13,864 nt of DNA from SFWF01 sp964599835 (GTDB taxonomy: Bacteria; Bacillota; Clostridia; Oscillospirales; Acutalibacteraceae), in NCBI GenBank assembly GCA_964599835.1, contig CAZRHF010000057.1, positions 1 through 13,864 of the forward strand. The letters are read 5' to 3'. The notes beneath the pieces are model-generated. The model was given only the letters and a program-made list of their open reading frames with translations. It was not told the origin of the DNA and ran no database searches. This document shows, one piece after another, positions 7,607-13,864 of this stretch. Position 1 is the stretch's first letter. Each line of letters starts with the position of its first letter. A program made the translations under genes and the position numbers.

Positions 7607-7631
7607 AAAGTGCTATAAACAGTAGCGTTTT
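7607..7631. promoter_or_regulatory. Candidate operator palindrome between divergent promoters
   Basis: AAAGTGCTA (7607-7615) and TAGCGTTTT (7623-7631) are inverted copies with seven of nine positions pairing around a 7-base centre. The site ends 5 bp before the -35 box of the thuA-side promoter, a typical position for an activator, and sits upstream of the regulator's own -35 box. Binding by the adjacent AraC-family protein is inferred. Confidence 0.4.
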
Positions 7632-7636
7632 ATACC

Positions 7637-7665
7637 TTGAAGGTTGCCGTTAGGCTTTTTATAAT
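7637..7665 (+). promoter_or_regulatory. Promoter of the ThuA/oxidoreductase/MATE operon
   Basis: TTGAAG (7637-7642), a 17-base spacer and a perfect TATAAT (7660-7665) precede the ribosome binding site GAGGTGA (7684-7690) and ATG 7695. The imperfect -35 box is consistent with a promoter helped by an activator bound just upstream. Confidence 0.65.
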
Positions 7666-7694
7666 GTAAGCAAATCAAGCTTTGAGGTGACAAA

Positions 7695-8420
7695 ATGAAA
7701 AAAATTAACGTAACTATATGGAACGAATACTGCCACGAAAGGAGCGAGCCTGCCATTGCCGCTATATACCCCGAGGGAATACATGGGGCAATAAGAGAAA
7801 AGCTCTCTGCGGCAACCGATTATAACATAAGGGTCGCTACTCTGGATATGGAGGACCACGGACTTACCGATGAGGTGCTCCGAAACACCGACGTGCTTAT
7901 CTGGTGGGGACATTGCCGTCACGCCGACGTAAGAGACGATATCGTTTTAAAGGTCAAGGAAAGAGTGCTTGAGGGAATGGGACTTATCGCCCTTCACTCG
8001 GCCCACGCAAGCAAGCTTTTCAAGGCACTTACGGGAACCTCCTGCCGCCTTAAATGGCGCTGTAACAACGAAAAGGAACGTCTTTGGGTTGTTGAACCCT
8101 CCCATCCTATTGCAAAAGACCTTCCCGAATATATCGAGTTCGAAAAAGAAGAGACCTACGGCGAACGTTTTGAGATACCTGCGCCCGACGAGCTTGTATT
8201 TTTAAGCTGGTTTGCAGGGGGCGAGGTCTTCAGAAGCGGCTGTTGTTATAAAAGAGGTCTCGGAAAGATCTTCTATTTCCGACCCGGTCACGAGGAATAT
8301 CCCACCTACTACCGCGACGACGTGACCAAAATTTTGATAAACGCTATCGAGTGGGCCTGCCCCGTAGGCATTACAAAGCCCACCTTAGGGGAGTTCGCAC
8401 CCCTTGAAGATCTTAAATAA
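7695..8420 (+). CDS. ThuA-like protein (trehalose-utilisation family, glutamine-amidotransferase-like fold)
   Basis: This 241-residue cytosolic protein has family hallmarks: the start VTIWNEYCHE, the strand VLIWWGHCRH (67-76), GLIALHSAH (96-104) where a nucleophile-elbow-like turn lies, and the late block GKIFYFRPGHEEYPTY (190-205). His73, His101, His104, Glu153 and His199 are candidate active-site or metal residues. I see no classical amidotransferase Cys in the GLIALHSAH turn, which is normal for ThuA proteins. In rhizobia ThuA works with the dehydrogenase ThuB on trehalose and related disaccharides via 3-keto products. Here too it is followed after 13 bases by a Gfo/Idh/MocA oxidoreductase. 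It is first in the operon behind the promoter at 7637. A role on a keto-sugar or keto-glycoside is inferred; the substrate is unknown. Confidence 0.85.
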   Translation: MKKINVTIWNEYCHERSEPAIAAIYPEGIHGAIREKLSAATDYNIRVATLDMEDHGLTDEVLRNTDVLIWWGHCRHADVRDDIVLKVKERVLEGMGLIALHSAHASKLFKALTGTSCRLKWRCNNEKERLWVVEPSHPIAKDLPEYIEFEKEETYGERFEIPAPDELVFLSWFAGGEVFRSGCCYKRGLGKIFYFRPGHEEYPTYYRDDVTKILINAIEWACPVGITKPTLGEFAPLEDLK

Positions 8421-8433
8421 GGAGAAAAAAGCT

Positions 8434-9480
8434 ATGGTTAAAATAGGAATCATCGGTATGGGAAGGATCTCCCGTAAGCACATCGCAGGTATTAAGGAAT
8501 ACGGCAACGCGGTGATCACCGCAATATGCGACATCGACACTGAAAAGCTTAATGAGGTAGGAGAGAGTTTAGGTATTCCCGAAGCATACCGCTTTACCGA
8601 TTATCTTGATCTTATAAACTGCGACGAGGTGGAAGCGGTGGAAATATGCACCCCCAACTATCTCCACGTGCCTATGGCTACTGCCGCCGCTAAAGCGGGA
8701 AAGGCGGTTCAGGTGGAAAAGCCTCTGGGTCTTTCCTTAAACGACGGAATCGATGAGCTGACCCGCGTGATAGAGGAAAAGGGCGTCGTTAATATGATGG
8801 ACTTTTCCTACCGCTTTAAGGAGGCGGTACGCTATGCCAAAAAGCTTATTGACGACGGCCGACTCGGTAAGATCGTTAACGTAAATATCGAATATCTTCA
8901 GTCGGGTGTGTTTATTCCCGGCAGACGTCTTGAATGGCGATTCGTAAAGGAGTTTGCAGGCAGTGGGACCCTTGCTGATCTGGGTGTTCACCTTATCGAT
9001 CTGACCCGTTTTCTCCTTGGCGAATTTAGATCGGTATGTGCTATGCAGAGCACCGTTGTTAAGGAAAGAATGAAGCTCGACAGCGACGAATTTGCCCCCG
9101 TTTTAGTCGACGACATAACCTCCTTCGTAGCTTCCCTGGAAAACGAGGTCATTGCCAACTTTATGGTTACCAAATGCGCCATCGGAGAGGGCAACACCAT
9201 TAAATATGAAATATACGGCACCGAGGGAGTTATTAAATTCAACCTTAACTCCCAGAAGGAGATCGCCCTTTGCATCGGCGACGTAGACAGAGAAACGGGC
9301 GGTCTTCACACCGTTCAGGTGCCCGACAGCTATGCTCTCGGCGAACAGGAATGCTTTATAAGAGCCATCGGCGGTGAAATACTCCCCTACTTCCCCGACG
9401 TAAACGAGGGCGTTAAGGCGCAAAGGGTGGTTGACGCAGTGCTGGAGTCGGCCCAAAGCGGCAGACTTATAAACCTTTAA
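8434..9480 (+). CDS. Gfo/Idh/MocA-family NAD(P)-dependent oxidoreductase
   Basis: This 348-residue protein starts at ATG 8434, after AGGAGA at 8420-8425; an in-frame TTG at 8404 would overlap the preceding gene and put the Rossmann strand late, so it was rejected. The N-terminal NAD(P)-binding motif is GIIGMGRIS (5-13). ICTPNYLH (71-78) and VEKPLGL (94-100) follow, with Lys96 the usual catalytic lysine. The C-terminal substrate domain has DLGVHLIDLTRFLLG (182-196), with Asp182 and His186 the probable catalytic partners. The family oxidises or reduces hydroxyls of sugars, inositols and glycosides. Pairing with ThuA, the ThuA/ThuB precedent and the nearby epimerase-type TIM barrel favour oxidation of a sugar ring carbon to a ketone. 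The product feeds no recognisable glycolytic enzyme in this window. Confidence 0.92.
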   Translation: MVKIGIIGMGRISRKHIAGIKEYGNAVITAICDIDTEKLNEVGESLGIPEAYRFTDYLDLINCDEVEAVEICTPNYLHVPMATAAAKAGKAVQVEKPLGLSLNDGIDELTRVIEEKGVVNMMDFSYRFKEAVRYAKKLIDDGRLGKIVNVNIEYLQSGVFIPGRRLEWRFVKEFAGSGTLADLGVHLIDLTRFLLGEFRSVCAMQSTVVKERMKLDSDEFAPVLVDDITSFVASLENEVIANFMVTKCAIGEGNTIKYEIYGTEGVIKFNLNSQKEIALCIGDVDRETGGLHTVQVPDSYALGEQECFIRAIGGEILPYFPDVNEGVKAQRVVDAVLESAQSGRLINL

Positions 9481-9483
9481 GCG

Positions 9484-10836
9484 ATGACGGCATTAAGACT
9501 TAAGGACACCTCTTATACAGAGGGACCTATTGTAAAGAAAATGCTGGTTTTCGCCCTGCCCCTTGTTGTTACCAGCGTTTTTATGCAGCTTTTCAGCACC
9601 CTGGACATGGCTATTGCAGGGCATTTTATCAGCAAGCAAGCCCTTGCGGCGGTCGGAAGCACCACTATAATCAGCTCTCTTTTTATCGAATTCTTTCTGG
9701 GCTTTTCAAACGCCGCAAACGTAGTTATTTCCCAGTTTATCGGTAAGGGCGATAAGGAAAACGCAGGCAGAGCGGTTCATACCTCGGTGTTTTTATCCCT
9801 TATATTCGGCCTCGGTATAGCGGCAATAGGACTTTCTGCTACAAGGCCGATACTGACCCTTTTGTCGGTACCCGAAGACATTTTTGAGCTTTCGGCGGCA
9901 TACCTTCGAACCTACTTTTTAGGCATCCCGTTTTTTATGGTATATAATTTTACCGCCGCCATATTCCGAAGCAAGGGCGAGACGAGGCTCCCTATGCTCT
10001 GCCTTGTTTCGGGCAGTCTGCTTAAATGCGTCCTCGACCTGCTTTTTGTTGCGGTATTTAATATGGGAGTCGTAGGTATGGGGCTTGCCACCGTCTGCGC
10101 AAACGGTCTCAGCGCCTTTATGCTCGTTATTTTTCTCATTAAGAGAAAGGATGAGCTACGGCTTGATCTTAAGTGCATAAAGCCGAAAAAGGATATCGTT
10201 ATCGCCCTGCTTAAAATAGGATTGCCCTCCAGCTTTTTAGGCTCGGTATTCTCGATATCAAACATCTGTACCCAGTCGGCAATAAACAGTCTCGGCACGG
10301 ATGCTATTGCCGCTTCGACCGCCGCCGCAAGCATTGAAATTTACGTTCAGTTTTTCGGCAACGCCTTTGCTCAGGCGGCCACAACCTTTACGGGGCAAAA
10401 CTACGGCGCAAAGAGACTTGACAGACTGAACCGAGTTACCGTCACCGCTTTGGTTCTGTGCAACCTCGTTTCGGTGGTGCTGAGCATTACCGCCTTTGCT
10501 TTCGGCGGCAGTCTGCTTAAGCTCTTCGTAACCGATGCCGCGGTTATTACACTGGCTCTTTCCCGAATGAAATATACCCTGCTCTTTAAGCCCGTACAGG
10601 CGGTGATGGACATTATGTCGGGCTGTCTGCAAGGGTATGGTTATACCCTTGTTCCTGCTATTGCCTCGCTGTTTTCGGTTTGCGGAGTGCGGCTTTTGTG
10701 GATATTTCTTATCTTTCCGCAGAACAGAACTATCGACACTTTGATGATGATATATCCCATAACTCAGGGTCTTGCGGCAATATCACACACGGTATGCTAC
10801 TGTTTGCTTCAAAGAAAGATTAAAAGAACAGATTAA
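9484..10836 (+). CDS. MATE-family multidrug/metabolite efflux transporter
   Basis: This 450-residue integral membrane protein has about 12 hydrophobic helices in two MatE halves. The first half begins FALPLVVTSVFMQLFSTLDM (23-42) with AIAGHFISKQALAAVGST after it. The second half includes LLKIGLPSSFLGSVFSISN and the conserved loop FTGQNYGAKRLDR. MATE proteins export drugs or metabolites in exchange for Na+ or H+. The ATG lies 3 bases after the oxidoreductase stop and has no clear Shine-Dalgarno of its own, which suggests translational coupling. A pump rather than an importer as the third operon member is unusual for a sugar-use locus and suggests that a product or aglycone is expelled. The transported compound is unknown. 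Confidence 0.93.
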   Translation: MTALRLKDTSYTEGPIVKKMLVFALPLVVTSVFMQLFSTLDMAIAGHFISKQALAAVGSTTIISSLFIEFFLGFSNAANVVISQFIGKGDKENAGRAVHTSVFLSLIFGLGIAAIGLSATRPILTLLSVPEDIFELSAAYLRTYFLGIPFFMVYNFTAAIFRSKGETRLPMLCLVSGSLLKCVLDLLFVAVFNMGVVGMGLATVCANGLSAFMLVIFLIKRKDELRLDLKCIKPKKDIVIALLKIGLPSSFLGSVFSISNICTQSAINSLGTDAIAASTAAASIEIYVQFFGNAFAQAATTFTGQNYGAKRLDRLNRVTVTALVLCNLVSVVLSITAFAFGGSLLKLFVTDAAVITLALSRMKYTLLFKPVQAVMDIMSGCLQGYGYTLVPAIASLFSVCGVRLLWIFLIFPQNRTIDTLMMIYPITQGLAAISHTVCYCLLQRKIKRTD

Positions 10837-10840
10837 ACTG

Positions 10841-10880
10841 AAGAGAATGTGATCTGACGGTCACATTCTCTTATTCTTTT
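10841..10880 (+). terminator. Rho-independent terminator of the ThuA/oxidoreductase/MATE operon
   Basis: AAGAGAATGTGA (10841-10852) and TCACATTCTCTT (10861-10872) form a perfect 12-bp stem with loop TCTGACGG, followed by ATTCTTTTTCATTTTTT. It starts 4 bases after the MATE stop codon. Confidence 0.92.
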
Positions 10881-10891
10881 TCATTTTTTAA

Positions 10892-10920
10892 TAGACTTTT
10901 TATTCCTACTATGATATACT
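10892..10920 (+). promoter_or_regulatory. Promoter of the hydrolase/GH36 unit, predicted to give a leaderless transcript
   Basis: TAGACT (10892-10897), a 17-base spacer and TATACT (10915-10920) are followed by six T and then the ATG at 10927. With normal spacing, transcription starts at or within about a base of that ATG. No ribosome binding site exists in between. Confidence 0.55.
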
Positions 10921-10926
10921 TTTTTT

Positions 10927-11589
10927 ATGAAAATTTTTGTGTTTAAATATGGGCAGGCCTGCTTTGCCGAGCATAATTTCTTTGAGGATAAAAACGAAAG
11001 CACAAAGCTCCTTCCCATCTCTTTTTTGTTTTATCTTATAGAGGTCGGGGACAGGCGTATCCTTATCGACACGGGGTGTAACAGTATGCCCGGGTGGAAT
11101 ATGGATTTTTTAGTCTCCCCTGCCCTGCAATTGAGAAAATACGGTATTTTACCCTCGGACATTACCGATGTCGTAATCACCCACGCTCATCACGACCATA
11201 TCGGAGGCTCAAGGCATTTCGGCAACGCCACTTTTTATATTCAGCGTAATGAATATGAGGAGGGCAGAAATTATCTTCCCGAAGGTGCAAAGCTATGCCT
11301 TTTTGACGGCGGCGTAAAGGTCGCAGAGGGCATAGAGGCACTCTGCATCGGCGGTCACTCCAAGGGTTCTTCGGCAGTTCTTGTTTGTCGCGAGAGGGAA
11401 AAGCTTCTTTTCTGCGGTGACGAGGTCTACAGCGAGGAATGTTTTATTCGAAACGTTGGCACGGGTCATCCCGTAAACCGAGAGAAAAACCGTGAATTTA
11501 TTGAAAAATACAGAGGAGACGAATATAAAAAGATCGTCTTCCACACACCTGAAATTCTGCCGGACAAGAACGGCTTTATAGAAATTTAA
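10927..11589 (+). CDS. Metallo-beta-lactamase-fold hydrolase (lactonase-like)
   Basis: This 220-residue cytosolic protein carries the complete metal site of the fold: THAHHDHIGG gives His86, His88, Asp90 and His91; His144 lies in GGHSKGS; Asp165 in FCGDEVY; His206 in VFHTPEI. ILIDTG (45-50) is the usual strand before the site. Layout and length resemble the lactonase/AiiA-like branch, but glyoxalase-II-like thioesterases share these motifs, so the substrate is open. The ATG has no Shine-Dalgarno and sits 6 bases after a -10 box, implying leaderless translation. The GH36 gene follows 12 bases downstream, so the two probably share a transcript. A lactone or ester in the sugar pathway is a reasonable but untested substrate. 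Confidence 0.85.
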   Translation: MKIFVFKYGQACFAEHNFFEDKNESTKLLPISFLFYLIEVGDRRILIDTGCNSMPGWNMDFLVSPALQLRKYGILPSDITDVVITHAHHDHIGGSRHFGNATFYIQRNEYEEGRNYLPEGAKLCLFDGGVKVAEGIEALCIGGHSKGSSAVLVCREREKLLFCGDEVYSEECFIRNVGTGHPVNREKNREFIEKYRGDEYKKIVFHTPEILPDKNGFIEI

Positions 11590-11601
11590 AGGAGCTTTAC
11601 T

Positions 11602-13785
11602 ATGGCAATCATCGTAAACGAAAAAACCAACCAGTTTTATCTTCACACCAAAAGCACCAGCTACGTTTTTGAGGTAGTTCACGGTCTTCTTGCCCACAGC
11701 TATTGGGGCAAAAGAGTGAACGAGGTTCCTCCTATGGAGGAGCTTTACCCCATGACCGGAGCAAACCTTGCCGCTTCCGACCTTCGCGGCTTCAGTCCCA
11801 GCTCCTCCGACGTGCTTATGCAGGAATTCCCCACCTACGGCAGCTGTGACCTTCGCACCCCTGCCTTCCACGCCGTATATAAGGACGGTAGCCCCATCAC
11901 CAAGCTTTCTTACAAGGGATATAAAGTATATAATGAAAAGCTTCGTCCCGAAGGACTTCCCTCTACATATTCCAACGATGACGACACCGCCGAGACCTTA
12001 GAGATCGAGCTTTTCGACGAGCTTAAGGGTGTTACGGTTTATCTTTACTACTGCGTTTTTGAAGAAAAGGATATTATGACCCGCTTCGTAAAGGTCGTAA
12101 ACAGCTCTGCCGACCGCTTTACGGTTAAATCTCTTATGAGCTTCTGCGCCGACTTCCCTCATATGAACTATGATATGGTGAATCAGTACGGTGCCTGGGC
12201 AAGAGAGGGACACATTGAAAGAAAGCCTCTTTTCGTCGGTATGCAGGAGGTCGACAGTAAGCGCGGTGCCAGCGGCCCCAACCACACCCCCTTCGTTGCC
12301 CTTGCCGAAAAGGAAGCAACCGAGACCTCAGGTGAGGTGTTCGGTCTCTGCCTTGTTTACAGCGGAAACTGGTTTGGCGGTGCCGACGTTGACAGACATT
12401 TCCGTCCCCGTCTTATGATGGGACTTAATCCCTTTAATTTCGAGTGGCAGATGGAGCCGGGAGACAGTCTTTACGCGCCCGAGGTAATTATGTCTTATTC
12501 CTCCGAGGGTATTGGACAGATGACCCGTCAGTTCCATAACATAATCCGCAAGAACGTTTGCCGCGGTAAATTCCGCGACACCGAGCGCTACGTGCTTATA
12601 AACAACTGGGAAGCTACCTATATGAATTTCAACGAGGAAAAGCTTCTTGCCATTGCCGATGCCGCCGCAGAGCTTGGAGTTGATATGCTGGTTCTCGACG
12701 ACGGTTGGTTCGGAAAGCGCAACACCGACCACTGCAGTCTCGGCGACTGGTACGTTAATACCGAAAAGCTCCCCTCGGGACTTAAGGGACTTGGCGAAAA
12801 AATCAATGCAAAGGGTCTTAAATTCGGACTTTGGTTTGAGCCCGAAATGATCTCTCCCGATTCCGATCTTTACCGCGCTCATCCCGACTGGTGTCTCCAC
12901 ACCGAGGGCAGAGATCGCACCGAAAGCCGCTATCAGCTTACCCTTGACCTCACCAGAAAAGACGTTTGCGACTATATTGTCGGCTTCCTTACAAAGACCC
13001 TTTCGGAAAACCCCATCGCCTACGTTAAGTGGGATATGAACCGTCATTTCAGCGAAGCCGGCTCGGCACTTCTTGCCGCCGATAATCAGCGTGAGGTTGC
13101 CCACAGATATATGCTTGGTCTCTACTCGGTTTTAGAGCGTGTTACCACCGCCTTCCCCGATGTGCTTTTTGAGGGATGTTCAAGCGGCGGCGGACGTTTT
13201 GACGCAGGTATGCTTCACTATATGCCCCAGACCTGGTCCAGCGACGACTCGGATGCAGTTGAACGTCTCTACATTCAGGAGGGTCTCGGTTTGGTTTATC
13301 CCTTCTGCACCATGGGCGCCCACGTTTCGGCCATCCCCAACCATCAGATAGGCAGAAACACACCCATTAAGCTTCGCGGTCAGGTTGCTCTTCCCGGACA
13401 GTTTGGCTTTGAGCTTGACCTTTCCAAGATGAGCGACGAGGACAAGGCTGCTTCCAAGGAGCTTATAAAGACCTACAAGGAGTATGGCGAGGTCTTCCAC
13501 AGTGGCGATTTCTATAAGCTGGCTTCCATATTCAAGGGTCAGAACAGCGCCTGGGAATTCGTTTCGGAGGACAAAAACACCGTTATCGTTATGACCTACA
13601 ATATTCAGGGTAAGGTCGCCGTTCCAAGCAAGGTCTTAAAGCTTCAGGGACTTGACTCTTCTGCAAAATATGAGGAGGTTGCCACCGGCAAGGTCTACGG
13701 CGGAGATACCCTTATGAATCTGGGAATCTTCCAGAACTGCGACCACGACCAGATCAGCGATATGAGAGTGTTTAAGAAAATTTAA
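11602..13785 (+). CDS. GH36 alpha-galactosidase
   Basis: This 727-residue enzyme cleaves terminal alpha-galactosyl units (melibiose, raffinose-family sugars, galactosides). It has an N-terminal beta-sandwich (about 1-310), a TIM-barrel catalytic domain (about 325-640) and a C-terminal beta domain. Motifs are VLDDGWFG (364-371), GLWFEPEM (409-416), YVKWDMNR (474-481) with nucleophile Asp478, FEGCSSGGGRFD (523-534) and WSSDDSD (545-551) with acid/base Asp548. To my knowledge these numbers coincide with the catalytic residues of Geobacillus stearothermophilus AgaA, and the length is nearly the same. No signal peptide is visible, so it acts on imported substrate. AAAGGAG at 11588-11594 is its ribosome binding site, and it follows the hydrolase gene by 12 bases. 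No dedicated sugar importer is in the window. Confidence 0.95.
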   Translation: MAIIVNEKTNQFYLHTKSTSYVFEVVHGLLAHSYWGKRVNEVPPMEELYPMTGANLAASDLRGFSPSSSDVLMQEFPTYGSCDLRTPAFHAVYKDGSPITKLSYKGYKVYNEKLRPEGLPSTYSNDDDTAETLEIELFDELKGVTVYLYYCVFEEKDIMTRFVKVVNSSADRFTVKSLMSFCADFPHMNYDMVNQYGAWAREGHIERKPLFVGMQEVDSKRGASGPNHTPFVALAEKEATETSGEVFGLCLVYSGNWFGGADVDRHFRPRLMMGLNPFNFEWQMEPGDSLYAPEVIMSYSSEGIGQMTRQFHNIIRKNVCRGKFRDTERYVLINNWEATYMNFNEEKLLAIADAAAELGVDMLVLDDGWFGKRNTDHCSLGDWYVNTEKLPSGLKGLGEKINAKGLKFGLWFEPEMISPDSDLYRAHPDWCLHTEGRDRTESRYQLTLDLTRKDVCDYIVGFLTKTLSENPIAYVKWDMNRHFSEAGSALLAADNQREVAHRYMLGLYSVLERVTTAFPDVLFEGCSSGGGRFDAGMLHYMPQTWSSDDSDAVERLYIQEGLGLVYPFCTMGAHVSAIPNHQIGRNTPIKLRGQVALPGQFGFELDLSKMSDEDKAASKELIKTYKEYGEVFHSGDFYKLASIFKGQNSAWEFVSEDKNTVIVMTYNIQGKVAVPSKVLKLQGLDSSAKYEEVATGKVYGGDTLMNLGIFQNCDHDQISDMRVFKKI

Positions 13786-13809
13786 TCAAGCATAAAAAAT
13801 AAAGCTCCG

Positions 13810-13850
13810 AAGGGAGACACTTCGTAAAGAAGTAGTCTCCCTTTCTTTTT
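13810..13850 (+). terminator. Rho-independent terminator after the GH36 gene
   Basis: AAGGGAGAC-ACTTC (13810-13823) pairs with GAAGT-A-GTCTCCCTT (13829-13843) with a single bulged A and a GTAAA loop, then TTTCTTTTTC. It begins 24 bases after the stop codon and ends the operon. Confidence 0.9.
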
Positions 13851-13864
13851 CTATAAATCAAAAA

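Noticed and set aside
8404..8433. Upstream TTG start for the oxidoreductase
   Set aside because: It would overlap the ThuA gene and lacks a ribosome binding site. The ATG at 8434 follows AGGAGA and begins right at the Rossmann strand.
10927..11589. Specific call as an acyl-homoserine-lactone lactonase
   Set aside because: The HxHxDH site and later His/Asp/His ligands are shared by many MBL-fold enzymes. Nothing in the sequence or context points to quorum quenching.
12328..13104. 258-residue open frame on the minus strand inside the GH36 gene
   Set aside because: It lies entirely opposite the alpha-galactosidase catalytic domain, whose motifs are intact, and has no convincing family signature.
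1..13864. CRISPR arrays, tRNA or rRNA genes, insertion sequences
   Set aside because: Reading both strands by eye, I saw no regularly spaced direct repeats, no cloverleaf-like segment and no transposase. The intergenic spacers are short and are accounted for by promoters, terminators and one repeat.

Overview
The window reads as two parts that may not share an origin. From about 3190 to 13864 it looks like a chromosome segment of a gut-type Clostridia (Oscillospiraceae/Ruminococcaceae-like). Features that suggest this are strong AGGAG-type ribosome binding sites, near-consensus sigma-A promoters, a Gram-positive-style lipoprotein signal, U-tailed hairpin terminators, a CTT/ACC/ATA-rich codon style, and an intergenic element resembling repeats I recall from these genomes. 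From 1 to about 3190 the composition is more GC-rich (ACG, GCG and CGC codons) and the proteins are modular surface or tail-fibre-like types. The two styles meet inside one open reading frame, so this is either a domain-level recombinant gene or a chimeric contig join. No taxonomic assignment was computed.

Layout, left to right. (a) 1-1364, minus: N-terminal 454 residues of a secreted tail-fibre/adhesin-like protein, cut by the window edge. (b) 1422-4364, minus: a 980-residue secreted protein with two LamG-like repeats (the second truncated), then a PKD-like segment and BspA-like leucine-rich repeats. (c) 4561-5649, plus: a lipoprotein with a transglutaminase-like fold whose catalytic Cys and His appear to be replaced. 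(d) 5661-5803: a bidirectional terminator and a degenerate intergenic repeat. (e) 5804-7546, minus: a sugar isomerase/epimerase TIM barrel and an AraC-family regulator. (f) 7695-10836, plus, divergent from the regulator: ThuA-like protein, Gfo/Idh/MocA oxidoreductase and MATE exporter in one tight operon, closed by a 12-bp hairpin terminator. (g) 10927-13785, plus: a metallo-beta-lactamase-fold hydrolase, apparently translated from a leaderless message, followed by a GH36 alpha-galactosidase and a terminator.

How the right-hand genes may work together. Gfo/Idh/MocA dehydrogenases, xylose-isomerase-like epimerases and ThuA proteins recur together in bacterial loci that oxidise sugars or glycosides to keto intermediates (precedents: E. 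coli ycjQRS and rhizobial thuAB). Here such a set is divergently paired with an AraC regulator, with an imperfect palindrome next to the thuA-side promoter. The operon carries a MATE efflux pump rather than a sugar importer. The inference is a regulated system that processes a glycoside or unusual sugar and exports a product, perhaps a freed aglycone. The adjacent GH36/hydrolase unit has its own promoter and could supply or complete the same chemistry. No substrate can be read from the sequence.
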